Part shown: positions 47,587 through 57,752 of the stretch, in pieces
Layout of the letters: every line of letters starts with the position of its first letter
Numbering within the stretch: the stretch's first letter is position 1
From: Gammaproteobacteria bacterium
GTDB taxonomy: Bacteria > Pseudomonadota > Gammaproteobacteria > Steroidobacterales > GCA-2729495
Assembly (NCBI GenBank): GCA_013001905.1
Contig: JABDLC010000001.1
Span: 28,043 to 92,042, forward strand
Reading direction: 5' to 3'
DNA: 64,000 nucleotides
Position numbers and translations under genes: made by a program
Notes under the pieces: model-generated
Seen by the model: only the letters and a program-made list of their open reading frames with translations
Database searches by the model: none
What the model was told of the DNA's origin: nothing

Positions 47587-50407
47587 GCGCGAAGGCTCGG
47601 GCAGGTATTCGCCTGCCGTCCTGCTGCTGAGCGGGTTGTTGTGCGCGGCGCCCGTCGCGGCGACTGAGCACCCTGCGGCACAAAATGGCGCGTGGAGCGG
47701 GGTGATTGAGCGCTATTCCAGCGGCATTGTGTCGCTGGCTATCGATGTCACCCGGTCGTTTGACGACGAAAGCAATCAAAGCAGTCAGGCGACGGGTTTC
47801 ATCGTGGATGCGGAGCAGGGCATCATCCTGACCAACCGGCATGTCGTGACCTCGGCACCGGTGCGTGCTGAGGCACTGTTTATCAATCAGGAAGAAGTGC
47901 AGTTGACGCCGGTCTACCGCGACCCGGTGCATGACTTCGGCTTTTTCCGTTACGACCCCGCTGATTTGCGTTTTATCGAGCCTGCCGAATTGCGGCTGAC
48001 CCCGGAACGCGCGGCCGTAGGTCTTGATGTCCGTATCGTCGGCAATGATGCCGGCGAACAGTTGTCGATCCTGTCCGGGACGATCGCGCGCATGGACCGG
48101 CGTGCGCCGGCGTATGGTTACGGCGTCTACAACGACTTCAATACATTCTATATACAGGCGGCGACGGGTAGTTCCGGGGGGTCTTCCGGTTCTCCGGTGC
48201 TGGACGTCAAAGGGGGTGTGGTCGCGCTGAATGCGGGTGCGAGTGCCAAAGCAGCCTCCAGCTTCTTCCTGCCGCTGGCGCGGGTGAAACGAGCGCTGCA
48301 GTTGCTGCAGGCGGGTTCGCCGGTCACCCGCGGCACGTTGCAAACGCGGTTCGTGCAGGTTGCCTATGACGAGCTTCAGCGACTGGGGCTGCAGCCGGCG
48401 ACCGAGGCGCGTTACCGCCAGTTGTTTGCCGATTACCCCGGTCTGCTCGTCGTCAGTAACGTGTTGCCCGGCGGGGCCGCAGACGACACCCTGCGCGTCG
48501 GCGACATCCTGCTGGAAATAAACAGTGAGCCGCTGGCTGATTTCGTCACGCTTGAGGGCGTGCTCGATGACAGTGTGGCCGGCGACATCACCGTGACCAT
48601 AGAGCGCTACGGTGAGCGCATGACGCACAGCATGACTGTCGCTGATTTGCATGCCATCACGCCGGACGAATACCTGCAGTTCGGCAATGCGGTTGTGCAC
48701 AAACTTTCTTATCAGCAGGCCTGGCACTTCAACCGCCAGCCGCAGGGTGTCTACGTGGCATCACCCGGCTATGTGATGACCCGGGCGGGCATACCTGACA
48801 GCAGTGTTATTGAGGCGGTTGCGGGGCAGCCTGTTGCTGATCTGGATGACCTCGAAGCCGCGCTGAACACGCTGGCCGACGGGCAGGCCGCGAGCGTGCG
48901 TTTTTCCACACTTGAAGAGCCCGGCAACGTCCGGCAGACCTTACTGCGTATGGATCGACGCTGGTTTCCGGCAGAACGCTGCCGGCGCGACGACAGCAGC
49001 GGTGAGTGGCCGTGCAGAGAGCTGGCCCCGGGCCCGGCGGAATCGCCGCGGCAAACGGTGACCCGCGCCACCTTGCCGGAGACGGATAAGGAACTGCAGC
49101 GCATCGCCCGCTCTCTGGTGTTGGTGAACTTCGATATGCCTTACAGCATCTCGGGGGTGTCTGAGCGGCATTACTACGGCACCGGTCTGATCGTCGATGC
49201 AGAAAGAGGGCTGGTGATCGTGGATCGCAATACGGTGCCTGAAGCAATCGGCGATGTTCGTCTGACTTTCGCCGCTTCCGTGGATGTGCCCGGCCGTGTT
49301 GAATTTATACACCCGGTGCACAACATCGCCGTCGTTTCATATGACCCCGCGGCCATCGGCGATACCCCGGTCACTGCCGCGCGCCTGAACACTGATGAGC
49401 CGCGTCCGGGTGCGGAACTGCGCTCCGTCGGTTTGCGCCGCGACAGCACGCTAGTCAGCCAGCCCGTGCAGGTGGCAAACATCACGGCCCTGCGCTATCC
49501 GCTCTCCAAGTCGCTGCGCTTTCGCGAGACCAACCTGGAGGCAATTTCGCTGGTCACGCCGCCCCGTGGTGCGGACGGTGTGCTGATCGACTCCCGTTCG
49601 CGCGTTGTCGCCCTGTGGTCGAGTTTCGCCTTCGATATCGGCAATGACACGCGTGAAGACAGTCGTGGCGTACCTGCTGAGCTGGTGCAGGAAGCGATTG
49701 AATTTGCGCGCAGCGGTGAACCGGTCTATTCGCTGGAGGCTGAACTGGCAACATTGCCGGTCGCCCGAGCACGCAGTTTCGGTTTGCCGGATAGCTGGGC
49801 GGAACGGCTGGCCGCTCACGATCCTGGCCGTCGCAGCGTGCTTGCCGTCGAGCGCACGGTTGCCGGCACCGCCGCTGAACAGTTGCTGCGTTCCGGTGAT
49901 CTGTTGCTCGCGGTCGACGGCAAGCCGGTCACGCGCTTTCGCGAAGTCGAACGCGCCGTAAGGGGTCGGACAATGATTAATCTTACTGTGTGGCGTGACA
50001 GCGATGAATTGCAGATTAGTCTGCCGACAACGCCGCTCGACGGTGACGGTGTGCGCAGGATACTCGTTTGGAGTGGTGCTGTACTGCAGGAGCCGTACCG
50101 GGAAGTCGCCGCGCAGTGGCGAGTGCAGCCTGAAGGCGTTTACGTCGCCTTTTTTACCTTCGGCTCGCCGGCATCGCGGGCAGACCTCGGTGCAGGGAGT
50201 CGTATCGTCGCGGTTGACGGTATCAACGTCAGCAATCTGGATGACTTTATGGCGCGGGTTGCGGAACGCGCGGACACTCCGTCGGTGCGGCTCACGTTGC
50301 GCGGCTGGAACAATGCCGAAGGGGTGGTGACTGTAAAACCGGATTCGTTTTACTGGCCGACACACGAAATTGTTTATGAGGGTGAGTGGCAGCGACGCGA
50401 GCCCTGA
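47495..50407 (+). CDS. Double HtrA-like trypsin-fold serine protease with multiple PDZ-like domains
   Basis: Apparent TTG start; first protease unit has TNRHVV and SGGSSGSPVLD; second unit is similar but lacks catalytic residues (VDRNTVP, PRGADGVLID); PDZ-like segments GGAADDTLRVGDILLEI, AGTAAEQLLRSGDLLLAV, SPASRADLGAGSRIVAV. Confidence 0.82.
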   Translation: MHIAARRIISSLRPASTISSKRRSGIVSASEREGSGRYSPAVLLLSGLLCAAPVAATEHPAAQNGAWSGVIERYSSGIVSLAIDVTRSFDDESNQSSQATGFIVDAEQGIILTNRHVVTSAPVRAEALFINQEEVQLTPVYRDPVHDFGFFRYDPADLRFIEPAELRLTPERAAVGLDVRIVGNDAGEQLSILSGTIARMDRRAPAYGYGVYNDFNTFYIQAATGSSGGSSGSPVLDVKGGVVALNAGASAKAASSFFLPLARVKRALQLLQAGSPVTRGTLQTRFVQVAYDELQRLGLQPATEARYRQLFADYPGLLVVSNVLPGGAADDTLRVGDILLEINSEPLADFVTLEGVLDDSVAGDITVTIERYGERMTHSMTVADLHAITPDEYLQFGNAVVHKLSYQQAWHFNRQPQGVYVASPGYVMTRAGIPDSSVIEAVAGQPVADLDDLEAALNTLADGQAASVRFSTLEEPGNVRQTLLRMDRRWFPAERCRRDDSSGEWPCRELAPGPAESPRQTVTRATLPETDKELQRIARSLVLVNFDMPYSISGVSERHYYGTGLIVDAERGLVIVDRNTVPEAIGDVRLTFAASVDVPGRVEFIHPVHNIAVVSYDPAAIGDTPVTAARLNTDEPRPGAELRSVGLRRDSTLVSQPVQVANITALRYPLSKSLRFRETNLEAISLVTPPRGADGVLIDSRSRVVALWSSFAFDIGNDTREDSRGVPAELVQEAIEFARSGEPVYSLEAELATLPVARARSFGLPDSWAERLAAHDPGRRSVLAVERTVAGTAAEQLLRSGDLLLAVDGKPVTRFREVERAVRGRTMINLTVWRDSDELQISLPTTPLDGDGVRRILVWSGAVLQEPYREVAAQWRVQPEGVYVAFFTFGSPASRADLGAGSRIVAVDGINVSNLDDFMARVAERADTPSVRLTLRGWNNAEGVVTVKPDSFYWPTHEIVYEGEWQRREP

Positions 50408-50420
50408 CAACTAACTCCCG

Positions 50421-50801
50421 CTACTGTTTAAAGACACCTGTCGCAATAAGCAGCCAGGCAATCATCATGCTGATGCCGCCGTACGGCGCCAGCGCACTGA
50501 TGAAGCCCTTGCCTACAAACGAGCTGATGTAGATGCTGCCGCAGAACAACAGGATGCCGAGCAGCATGATCCAGGCTGCGAGACTGAAGATCGCTGCGGT
50601 GGGAAATTTTCCGATCAGCCAGCATGCCAGCATGATGCCGAGGGCGTGGACCATCTGATACTGCACCGCCAGTTGCCAGTTGCTGATTTGTTGCGGCGTG
50701 AAGCGATCATTAAAGGCATGCGCCCCCAGTGCGCCGAGCTGCACAGCCACCAGCAACAGCAAGCTGGCGATAACCAGTAACGTTTTTTGAGTGCGGTTCA
50801 T
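50421..50801 (-). CDS. DUF423 family small membrane protein
   Basis: LGALGAHAFNDRFTPQQISNWQLAVQYQMVHALGIML typical DUF423. Confidence 0.88.
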   Translation of the reverse strand: MNRTQKTLLVIASLLLLVAVQLGALGAHAFNDRFTPQQISNWQLAVQYQMVHALGIMLACWLIGKFPTAAIFSLAAWIMLLGILLFCGSIYISSFVGKGFISALAPYGGISMMIAWLLIATGVFKQ

Positions 50802-51748
50802 GATGTTGTTTCCTGAGCACTGCGTGTATGGGCATAGTGCATTTTACGATAGGCGAGTATAGGCGCGTCGCTGCTCAACAGCTTTTCACTGCGAATATTG
50901 CGGATGTCACCGGGGTCCTGACTTGCCACGACGGGCCAGTCCTCGCGGAAGACCAGAAACTGGGAGAAGCGGGTATAGAGATCGAGTAATGGCCGCAGTC
51001 CCGGGAAGTTCGCCTTTGTGTAGGTGCGGCCGTAGACCTCGGTCGTGGACTCGTCCACCGGTACGAACACTGCGCTCATCAGTGCGCTGCGCTCCGCCTG
51101 CAGTGACCAGAGGTTGGGGTAAATAAACTCGAAGCACTGCGTCCTTCTGCCGTCCTCCATTAGCCAGCCGCGCAGCCCGCCGGGAATCGTTTCGACATCG
51201 ACAACGGTTTCAGCTTCACTCTTAAACAGGCCGATCGTTGTGCGGTGAACCACAGGAAGGTGGCTGAAGTCACAGACGTTTTCGATACAGCGGGTGTAGT
51301 GAGCCGGCCACATTGATACTGACTCACCGTAAGACATACCGAGCACGGCTTCGTGGTGCGGGGGCGCCGGCAGCTCAGCAGGATCCTGCGGCGCGCCGCG
51401 CCACATCCAGATGTAGCCGTGAGCTTCAGTCGCTGTGTGTGTTGCCGCCCGCAGGTCAGCGGGTACGGGCCTGTCGCCTTCGGGCGGTGTGCGTGTGCAG
51501 CGGCCGTCGGAAGCAAAGCGGAAGCCGTGAAAAGGACAGGCCAGTTCGTGATCGCGCAGCCGCCCGCGGCTCAGCGCTGCACCCCGGTGGGGGCAGCGAT
51601 CCGCCATGACGACGGGCGTGCCGGCTGCATCACGCCAAAACACCAGCGCTTCGCCGAAGCGGGTTCTGCCGGTGGGTTTGTCGTCGCGTAACTCGCGGCT
51701 GCGCAGCACCGGGTACCAGTGTTCACTGCTGACATCCATGTACTGCAT
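50798..51748 (-). CDS. Rieske [2Fe-2S] aromatic ring-hydroxylating oxygenase-type protein
   Basis: Rieske motifs CPHRGAALSRG and CPFHGFRF; ring-hydroxylase iron region ENVCDFSHLPVVH. Confidence 0.86.
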   Translation of the reverse strand: MQYMDVSSEHWYPVLRSRELRDDKPTGRTRFGEALVFWRDAAGTPVVMADRCPHRGAALSRGRLRDHELACPFHGFRFASDGRCTRTPPEGDRPVPADLRAATHTATEAHGYIWMWRGAPQDPAELPAPPHHEAVLGMSYGESVSMWPAHYTRCIENVCDFSHLPVVHRTTIGLFKSEAETVVDVETIPGGLRGWLMEDGRRTQCFEFIYPNLWSLQAERSALMSAVFVPVDESTTEVYGRTYTKANFPGLRPLLDLYTRFSQFLVFREDWPVVASQDPGDIRNIRSEKLLSSDAPILAYRKMHYAHTRSAQETTS

Positions 51749-51810
51749 GGTGCTTCAGCCCGCGCGGACAGGCAAGGCAGAACCGCGTGATGTCGTCTGC
51801 CGGAGGGATC

Positions 51811-54201
51811 TCAGGTAATGAGTCGCGGCCGCAGCATCAGGGATTCGTCATGATTGGCGACGTCCACCAGCTCGTTGCGAGTCAGCGACTCCCATTCGCG
51901 CATCCACGGCACAAATTCGTCGACTGGCATCGGCTTGCTCAGGAAGTAGCCCTGTGCCCGCTCGCAGCCTTCTTCCCGCAACCAGCGCAGTGCAGGTGAG
52001 GTCTCGACGCCTTCGGCGACAACTTCGAGCCCCAGGTTGTGCGCCATGTTGATAATGGCCCGGACGATGGCGGCATTCTGGCTGTGCTCAGGCAGGTTGC
52101 CCACAAACGACCGGTCCACTTTGATTTCGTCAATGGGCAGGCGTTGCAAGTGACCCAGTGATGAGTAACCGGTGCCGAAGTCATCCATCGAAGTGCGGAA
52201 GCCCATGTCTCGCAGCCGCTCAAGAATCTTGATGGCGTAATCAATATCGGTGACGAGCGCCTCTTCGGTAATCTCGAGTACAAGACAGTCCGGCTTCATC
52301 TTATTGGCATCGAGTTCGTTCTCGAGCAGGCTGATGAGATTCTCGCTGAGCAGATCTTGCGCGGATAAATTGACGGCGATCGGCAAGTTGATGCCCTGGT
52401 CATGCCAGCTTCGTGCCTGCGCGACTGCGCGGCCGAGCATCCACTCTGTCAGCATACCGATACACCCGGCGCGCTCGGCAAGCGGAATAAATTCAAATGG
52501 CGCAATCTGCCCGAGTTCCGGGTGGTTCCAGCGCAGCAATGCCTCTGCACCACATACCTGCGTGCTGCTGAGTTCCACCTTGGGCTGCAGGTAGATTTCG
52601 AGTTCGTTTTCACGGCAGGCGCGGCGCATGTCGCCGAGAATCGCCAGCTGGCGGACGTGACGGGCCTCGCGACCGTTCTGATACACCACTATTCGTTTCT
52701 GGCCCTGTTGAGCATCGTTCTTCGCTACGGCGGCGCGTCGCAGGAGTTCATCGGGTTGGCGGCCGTGCTCAGGGCTCACGCACATGCCGATGCACGCATC
52801 GAGCGTGACGTTTACGTCCTGTACATTGAACCCCGCATCGAGCAACCCGGCCAGACGGCGTGCAAGACGCTTGCCCTCGTCTTTGTCAGCACCGGGCGCG
52901 ATGACTACAAACTGATCGCCTTCGAGGCGGGCCAGTATATGTTCTTCGTCAATACCCGCGCGCAGCCGCTGTGCGGTCTGACGCAGTACCTCATCGCCGA
53001 CCTCGTGGCCAAGTGAGGACTGAATCTCACGAAACCGCTGCATGTGCATCACCATCACGACAACCGAGTCGCCGCTCTGAGATGCGTTACGCAGGATCTC
53101 ACGCAGAGACTCCATCGCATGCGTGCGATTGGGCAGCCCTGTCAGCGGATCAAACTCTGCCTGATAGACGATGCGTTGTTCCCGCTCCGCGATGCCGATA
53201 CGCATTTTCTCGAAGGCCTGCGCCAGCTCGCCAAACTCATCGCCTTTGTTTATTTCCAGCTTGGTGTTGTAGTTGCCGACACTCATCCGTCGTGCCGCCA
53301 TCAGCAGCTGACGAATCGGCGTCGTGACCGCACGCGACAGGAGCGCGGTAAGGATCAGCGCCCCCAAAGCGGAGATGAGGGCAGAGTTAATAAGTTTGCC
53401 CTGCAGTGCTTCAAAGGGCTTGCGCGACTCCACGACTCGTTTGTGGAACAGCACGATAACGCGATTGTCATCCGGGATGTAAAGTCCGGCTCCGGAGGTC
53501 AGGGTGTTTTCCAGCTCGCGGACCGCCTCCGCGTGACCGTCCGATACGCGGAGTGCCGCTTCAGCAATCATGCGGCGTTCTTCCGGCGGCAGCGAACTGC
53601 CGAGGGTCCGGATTTTCCCCGTGTGAGTTCTGGTGAGAATGGTAACGTCGACACCGCTGCGCGCGGCCATGGCAACGGCAATATCATCGTCGATTCGATG
53701 GCCCATCAGCATATAGCCGCTGGGTTCGTCTGCACCGATTTCAACCGTGACGACATCGTAAACCGCTTCGTCCGTAATCAGCAGGTCGCGTCCTGCGGCA
53801 AAGGCTGATTCAAACTGCGCGCTCTCATAATTGGAGATATTCAGTCGGAACAGCATGTCGCCATTGGCGTCATACACCATGCCGACATCGGCTTTCGCCT
53901 GCGCATAATAGTTTTGGAATTTGGACACGAGTTTGTCGATATCGCGACGTTCTGCCAGCGCGGTCCGCACATTTTCGTCGGTACCCAGCGTCAATAATAT
54001 GTCGCGTAGATTGCGTGCACGCTGAGCCACGTCGCTGGCAAAGTTAGACGAAGCCGTGTCGATTTCGGCGACTGCACGCAGGCGGTTTTCTTCATCCGCA
54101 AAACGCAATACGGACATAACCGTTGCGGCCTGTGAGGCCAAAACGACCAGCAAAGTCACTATCAGGACTTTGTAGCTGAATTTATTTAACAATCCCCGCA
54201 A
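51811..54201 (-). CDS. GGDEF/EAL domain protein with periplasmic sensor and HAMP
   Basis: Two TM segments, HAMP-like, GGDEF domain with degenerate LEGDQF, EAL domain with EALLRWNHPELG and DDFGTGYSSLGHLQRLPIDEIKVDRSFV. Confidence 0.92.
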   Translation of the reverse strand: MRGLLNKFSYKVLIVTLLVVLASQAATVMSVLRFADEENRLRAVAEIDTASSNFASDVAQRARNLRDILLTLGTDENVRTALAERRDIDKLVSKFQNYYAQAKADVGMVYDANGDMLFRLNISNYESAQFESAFAAGRDLLITDEAVYDVVTVEIGADEPSGYMLMGHRIDDDIAVAMAARSGVDVTILTRTHTGKIRTLGSSLPPEERRMIAEAALRVSDGHAEAVRELENTLTSGAGLYIPDDNRVIVLFHKRVVESRKPFEALQGKLINSALISALGALILTALLSRAVTTPIRQLLMAARRMSVGNYNTKLEINKGDEFGELAQAFEKMRIGIAEREQRIVYQAEFDPLTGLPNRTHAMESLREILRNASQSGDSVVVMVMHMQRFREIQSSLGHEVGDEVLRQTAQRLRAGIDEEHILARLEGDQFVVIAPGADKDEGKRLARRLAGLLDAGFNVQDVNVTLDACIGMCVSPEHGRQPDELLRRAAVAKNDAQQGQKRIVVYQNGREARHVRQLAILGDMRRACRENELEIYLQPKVELSSTQVCGAEALLRWNHPELGQIAPFEFIPLAERAGCIGMLTEWMLGRAVAQARSWHDQGINLPIAVNLSAQDLLSENLISLLENELDANKMKPDCLVLEITEEALVTDIDYAIKILERLRDMGFRTSMDDFGTGYSSLGHLQRLPIDEIKVDRSFVGNLPEHSQNAAIVRAIINMAHNLGLEVVAEGVETSPALRWLREEGCERAQGYFLSKPMPVDEFVPWMREWESLTRNELVDVANHDESLMLRPRLIT

Positions 54202-54441
54202 AGGGTGTCTCCCGTTCCATTACCCATCCATATGGGCCCATGCGCAATATCCGCAGTATTCGCAAACTGAATCGTAGCGACCACGGCCTGCCTGAGATGC
54301 GGACTGCGTCACGTATTCACATAATTCGTGACTCGCGAGTGACAACTGTGATTAAGTTAACTACCGAAACGCGACTTGCGTTGCGAGCAGCGCGCGGCAC
54401 AATGGGCTCGGGCCGCGTCCTGACAGGCTTTTGGAAGACTT

Positions 54442-57009
54442 ATGCGATCTTTGTTTGCGGCGGTGCTTGACCGCCTAGTTCTGGACCGGCCGTGGCTGGC
54501 GCTGCTGACGGTAGCGCTGGTCGCAGGCATTCTGGCCCTGTTTGTGCCGCGCTTTCAGCTGGATGCCTCGGCAGACTCGCTGTTGCTCGAGCAGGACCAG
54601 GATCTGCGGTACTACCGGGAAGTGGTCGAACGCTATGGTTCGGATGACTATCTGGTCATTACGTTCACGGCAAAGGATGATCTGTTCGCGCCGGCTACTT
54701 TTACTGAACTGCGCTCGCTGCGCGACGCATTGCGTGATCTGCCGAACGTTGTTGAGGCTATCAGCATCCTGGACGTGCCGCTCATCGGCGGCCCCGGCGT
54801 AACGCTGACATCTCTGCAGAAACGGATTCCCACGCTCGAAGATGAAGATGCGGACCGCGCGCGTGCACGAGAGGAACTGCGGCAGTCGCCCATCTACAGT
54901 AATTTGCTGATGAGCACGGACGGCAATACGACCGGGGTGTTCCTGCGCTTACAGGCTGACCCGCGGCTCATGGATCTGATTAAGGCGCGTGACGATATTC
55001 GTGAACAAAAGCTGGAACGCGCACTGACGGATGCAGAGGTCGCACTTGAGCGACAGCAGTCTGATGAAATCAAGTGGCGATCGGAAGCACTGCTGGACCG
55101 GCAGCAGGCCGATATCGCAGCCGTGCGTGCAGTGATCGCCGCGCATGGCGAACACGCCGAGATTCATCTGGGCGGTGTGCCGATGATTGTCAGCGACATG
55201 ATCGACTATATCCGCAGCGACATCGTCGTGTTCGGCAGCGGGATCTTGCTTTTTCTCGTCGTCCTGTTGACCTTTATTTTCCACAGACCGCGCTGGGTAG
55301 TGGTGGCGTTGACCTGTTGCGCGGTGTCGGTGCTCATGATGGTGGGGCTGCTCGGGTTGCTCGAATGGCGGGTCACCGTTGTCTCGTCGAACTTCGTCGC
55401 ATTAATGCTGATTTTCAGCCTGTCACTCACTGTGCATCTGATCCAGCGGTATCGGGAGCTTCATGCCGAGCACCCTGAGGCGGATCAACGCTGGCTGCTG
55501 CGCACAACTCTGCGCGACAAGGCCAGCCCATGCTTATATACCGGGCTCACCACCATGGTCGGCTTCGGCTCACTGCTGATCAGCGGGATCCGGCCTGTTA
55601 TCGACTTCGGCTGGATGATGATGATGGGCATGGTGGCGGTCATCGCGACAGCCTTCGTCTTGTTTCCCGCGATGCTCATTTTCTTCAGCCCGGGCAAGTC
55701 GCGGGATCACGGCGATTCCACTCAGGTGGTGACCGGGTTGTTTGCGGCACTGGTGCGCAAGCAGCCGCTGCTGACCTTGCTGGCGTGTGTGGCCGTTGCT
55801 GCGGCCGGCGTTACCGGCGTGTTGCGGCTTGAGGTTGAAAACCGGTTTATCGATTACTTCAAGAGCGACACCGAAATTCATCAGGGCATGTTGGTCATTG
55901 ATCGCAAACTGGGCGGCACCATGCCGCTTGATGTCGTACTGGACGCCGATCCGGCATTTCTGGCGAGACAGGTCGCCGCGTCTGACGCCAACGACGAGTT
56001 CGATGATGAATTCACGGACGAGTTCACGGATGACTTTTCCGACGACTTCACTGACGAATTCACAGACGAGTTCACAGACGAAACTGCTTCGGGTGACGAG
56101 GCAGCCGCATTGCGTCCGGACCTCGGTTCGACCAGCTACTGGTACAACAGTTTTCGTCTGGAACAACTCGATGAGGTGCATGACTACCTCGACGGGCTTC
56201 CGGCGACCGGCAAGGTGCTGTCGCTGGCGACAACCATAGAAGTGCTGGAATCGCTCAATCAGGATGAGTCGCCCGGCACCTTTTTCCTCTCCGTGCTGTA
56301 TAAGCGTTTGCCGGACGAAATCAAGAGCACACTGGTTGACCCCTACATGTCGCCGGATGGTAATCAGGTGCGAATCAGCACACGTGTCTACGAAAGTGAC
56401 ACCGGCCTGAATCGCAATGAGTTGCTGCGGGAAATACGGAAGCATCTGGTCCAAGAAATGGGTTATGCGCCCGAGCGCGTTCATGTGACGGGCATGATGG
56501 TGCTGTACAACAATGTGCTGCAAAGTCTGTATCGCTCGCAGATACTGACGCTGGGCGCGGTTTTTCTGGCCATCACACTTATGTTTGGTGTGTTATTCCG
56601 CTCTGCGAAAATAGCGCTGCTCGCCATCATCCCGAGCCTGCTGTCAGTCGGTTTCGTGCTGGGGTCGATGGGGTGGCTCGGCATACCCCTGGATATCATG
56701 ACGATTACTATTGCGGCGATCAGTGTCGGAATCGGCGTTGATGACTCGATTCATTACATTCATCGCTACCGGCAGGAGATGGCCGCTGTCGGCGAGCCGC
56801 TCGCCGCGATGGATCGCAGTCACACAAGTGTGGGGCGCGCCATGATGTACACGACCGTGATTATTATCGCGGGTTTCTCAATACTGGCGTTGTCGAACTT
56901 TATTCCCAGCATTCTGTTCGGTCTGCTGACCGGGCTGGCAATGTTTATGGCGCTCGCGGCGAATCTGACTCTGTTGCCGTTACTTCTGCGCTGGGGAAAA
57001 ATTACCTGA
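54442..57009 (+). CDS. RND/MMPL superfamily exporter
   Basis: Two hydrophobic RND halves; HLIQRYRELHAEHPE / GIGVDDSIHYIHRYRQEM motifs; acidic repeat in the central hydrophilic region. Confidence 0.9.
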   Translation: MRSLFAAVLDRLVLDRPWLALLTVALVAGILALFVPRFQLDASADSLLLEQDQDLRYYREVVERYGSDDYLVITFTAKDDLFAPATFTELRSLRDALRDLPNVVEAISILDVPLIGGPGVTLTSLQKRIPTLEDEDADRARAREELRQSPIYSNLLMSTDGNTTGVFLRLQADPRLMDLIKARDDIREQKLERALTDAEVALERQQSDEIKWRSEALLDRQQADIAAVRAVIAAHGEHAEIHLGGVPMIVSDMIDYIRSDIVVFGSGILLFLVVLLTFIFHRPRWVVVALTCCAVSVLMMVGLLGLLEWRVTVVSSNFVALMLIFSLSLTVHLIQRYRELHAEHPEADQRWLLRTTLRDKASPCLYTGLTTMVGFGSLLISGIRPVIDFGWMMMMGMVAVIATAFVLFPAMLIFFSPGKSRDHGDSTQVVTGLFAALVRKQPLLTLLACVAVAAAGVTGVLRLEVENRFIDYFKSDTEIHQGMLVIDRKLGGTMPLDVVLDADPAFLARQVAASDANDEFDDEFTDEFTDDFSDDFTDEFTDEFTDETASGDEAAALRPDLGSTSYWYNSFRLEQLDEVHDYLDGLPATGKVLSLATTIEVLESLNQDESPGTFFLSVLYKRLPDEIKSTLVDPYMSPDGNQVRISTRVYESDTGLNRNELLREIRKHLVQEMGYAPERVHVTGMMVLYNNVLQSLYRSQILTLGAVFLAITLMFGVLFRSAKIALLAIIPSLLSVGFVLGSMGWLGIPLDIMTITIAAISVGIGVDDSIHYIHRYRQEMAAVGEPLAAMDRSHTSVGRAMMYTTVIIIAGFSILALSNFIPSILFGLLTGLAMFMALAANLTLLPLLLRWGKIT
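55993..56082 (+). repeat. 12-nt-period in-frame tandem repeat coding (D-D/E-F-T/S)n
   Basis: DEFDDEFTDEFTDDFSDDFTDEFTDEFTDE encoded by GAY-GAN-TTY-ACN/TCC units. Confidence 0.95.
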
Positions 57010-57033
57010 CGAAAGCGAGTCGAGCGCGCCCGA

Positions 57034-57714
57034 TTATCCGTTTTCAGCGAGATCGATTTGCGCGCGCAAACCTTTATTAGTCTTGGTCAATACAGCACAG
57101 TGCTGCTTCCACCGCTCGATTTCGGTGGTTAGCGCATCGATTTCCTGCTGCAGCTTCGAGTCACCGGGTTCGTCGTCAACCATGTCGAAGCCGGCAATCA
57201 TCCCGCTGCCTGAGTGCTCCACCCGGGCCTGCACCTCCAGTTCGGTGACGCGTGTTGTTGCAGCGTCAAGTTCACGACGCACAACAGTCAGCTCCTGTCG
57301 AAGCTCCTGACGCTGCTCAATTTCTTTATTGAGGTGTTCCTTGGTCGCGTTAAATTTTTGTTTGATGTCACTCAGTGAGCTACTGGCATTTTCCAGTTTG
57401 TTAGTGAGCTCTATTTTCAGGGTGCTGTCGGCATCCTGATTGTCCTTGAGCTGCGCGAGTTCTTTGCGCGCGATACTCAGCGCCGCCCCCAGCTCGCGAA
57501 TTTCCTGGTCGCGCGGGTCTTCATCCTGGGCATCGCGGGTGCGCACGTCCCAGTAAAGAGCGGCTTTCCAGCTGCCGAAACAGGCGGCGCCCAGAGCAAG
57601 AACCAGGCCTAAAATGGCAAGCAACGACATAGCAATGAATCCGTGTATCCCAGCGTGTATTGCATAAGAGAACATAATCAACCGGGCGCGCGCTTTCCTT
57701 GCACTGGCTCTCAC
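57034..57714 (-). CDS. Membrane-anchored coiled-coil protein, uncharacterised
   Basis: One TM (FIAMSLLAILGLVLALGAACFG) followed by long heptad-like region. Confidence 0.65.
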   Translation of the reverse strand: MRASARKARARLIMFSYAIHAGIHGFIAMSLLAILGLVLALGAACFGSWKAALYWDVRTRDAQDEDPRDQEIRELGAALSIARKELAQLKDNQDADSTLKIELTNKLENASSSLSDIKQKFNATKEHLNKEIEQRQELRQELTVVRRELDAATTRVTELEVQARVEHSGSGMIAGFDMVDDEPGDSKLQQEIDALTTEIERWKQHCAVLTKTNKGLRAQIDLAENG

Positions 57715-57752
57715 TTTTGCTGGATTATTATGGCCGTCCGGAGCCTGAATCT

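Noticed and set aside
54331-54340. 10-bp palindrome actcgcgagt upstream of the RND exporter
   Set aside because: Perfect but short; expected by chance in GC-rich sequence, and no second copy noticed nearby.
55570-56523. 317-aa minus-strand ORF inside the RND exporter
   Set aside because: Antisense shadow of a well-supported gene, including a mirrored repeat.
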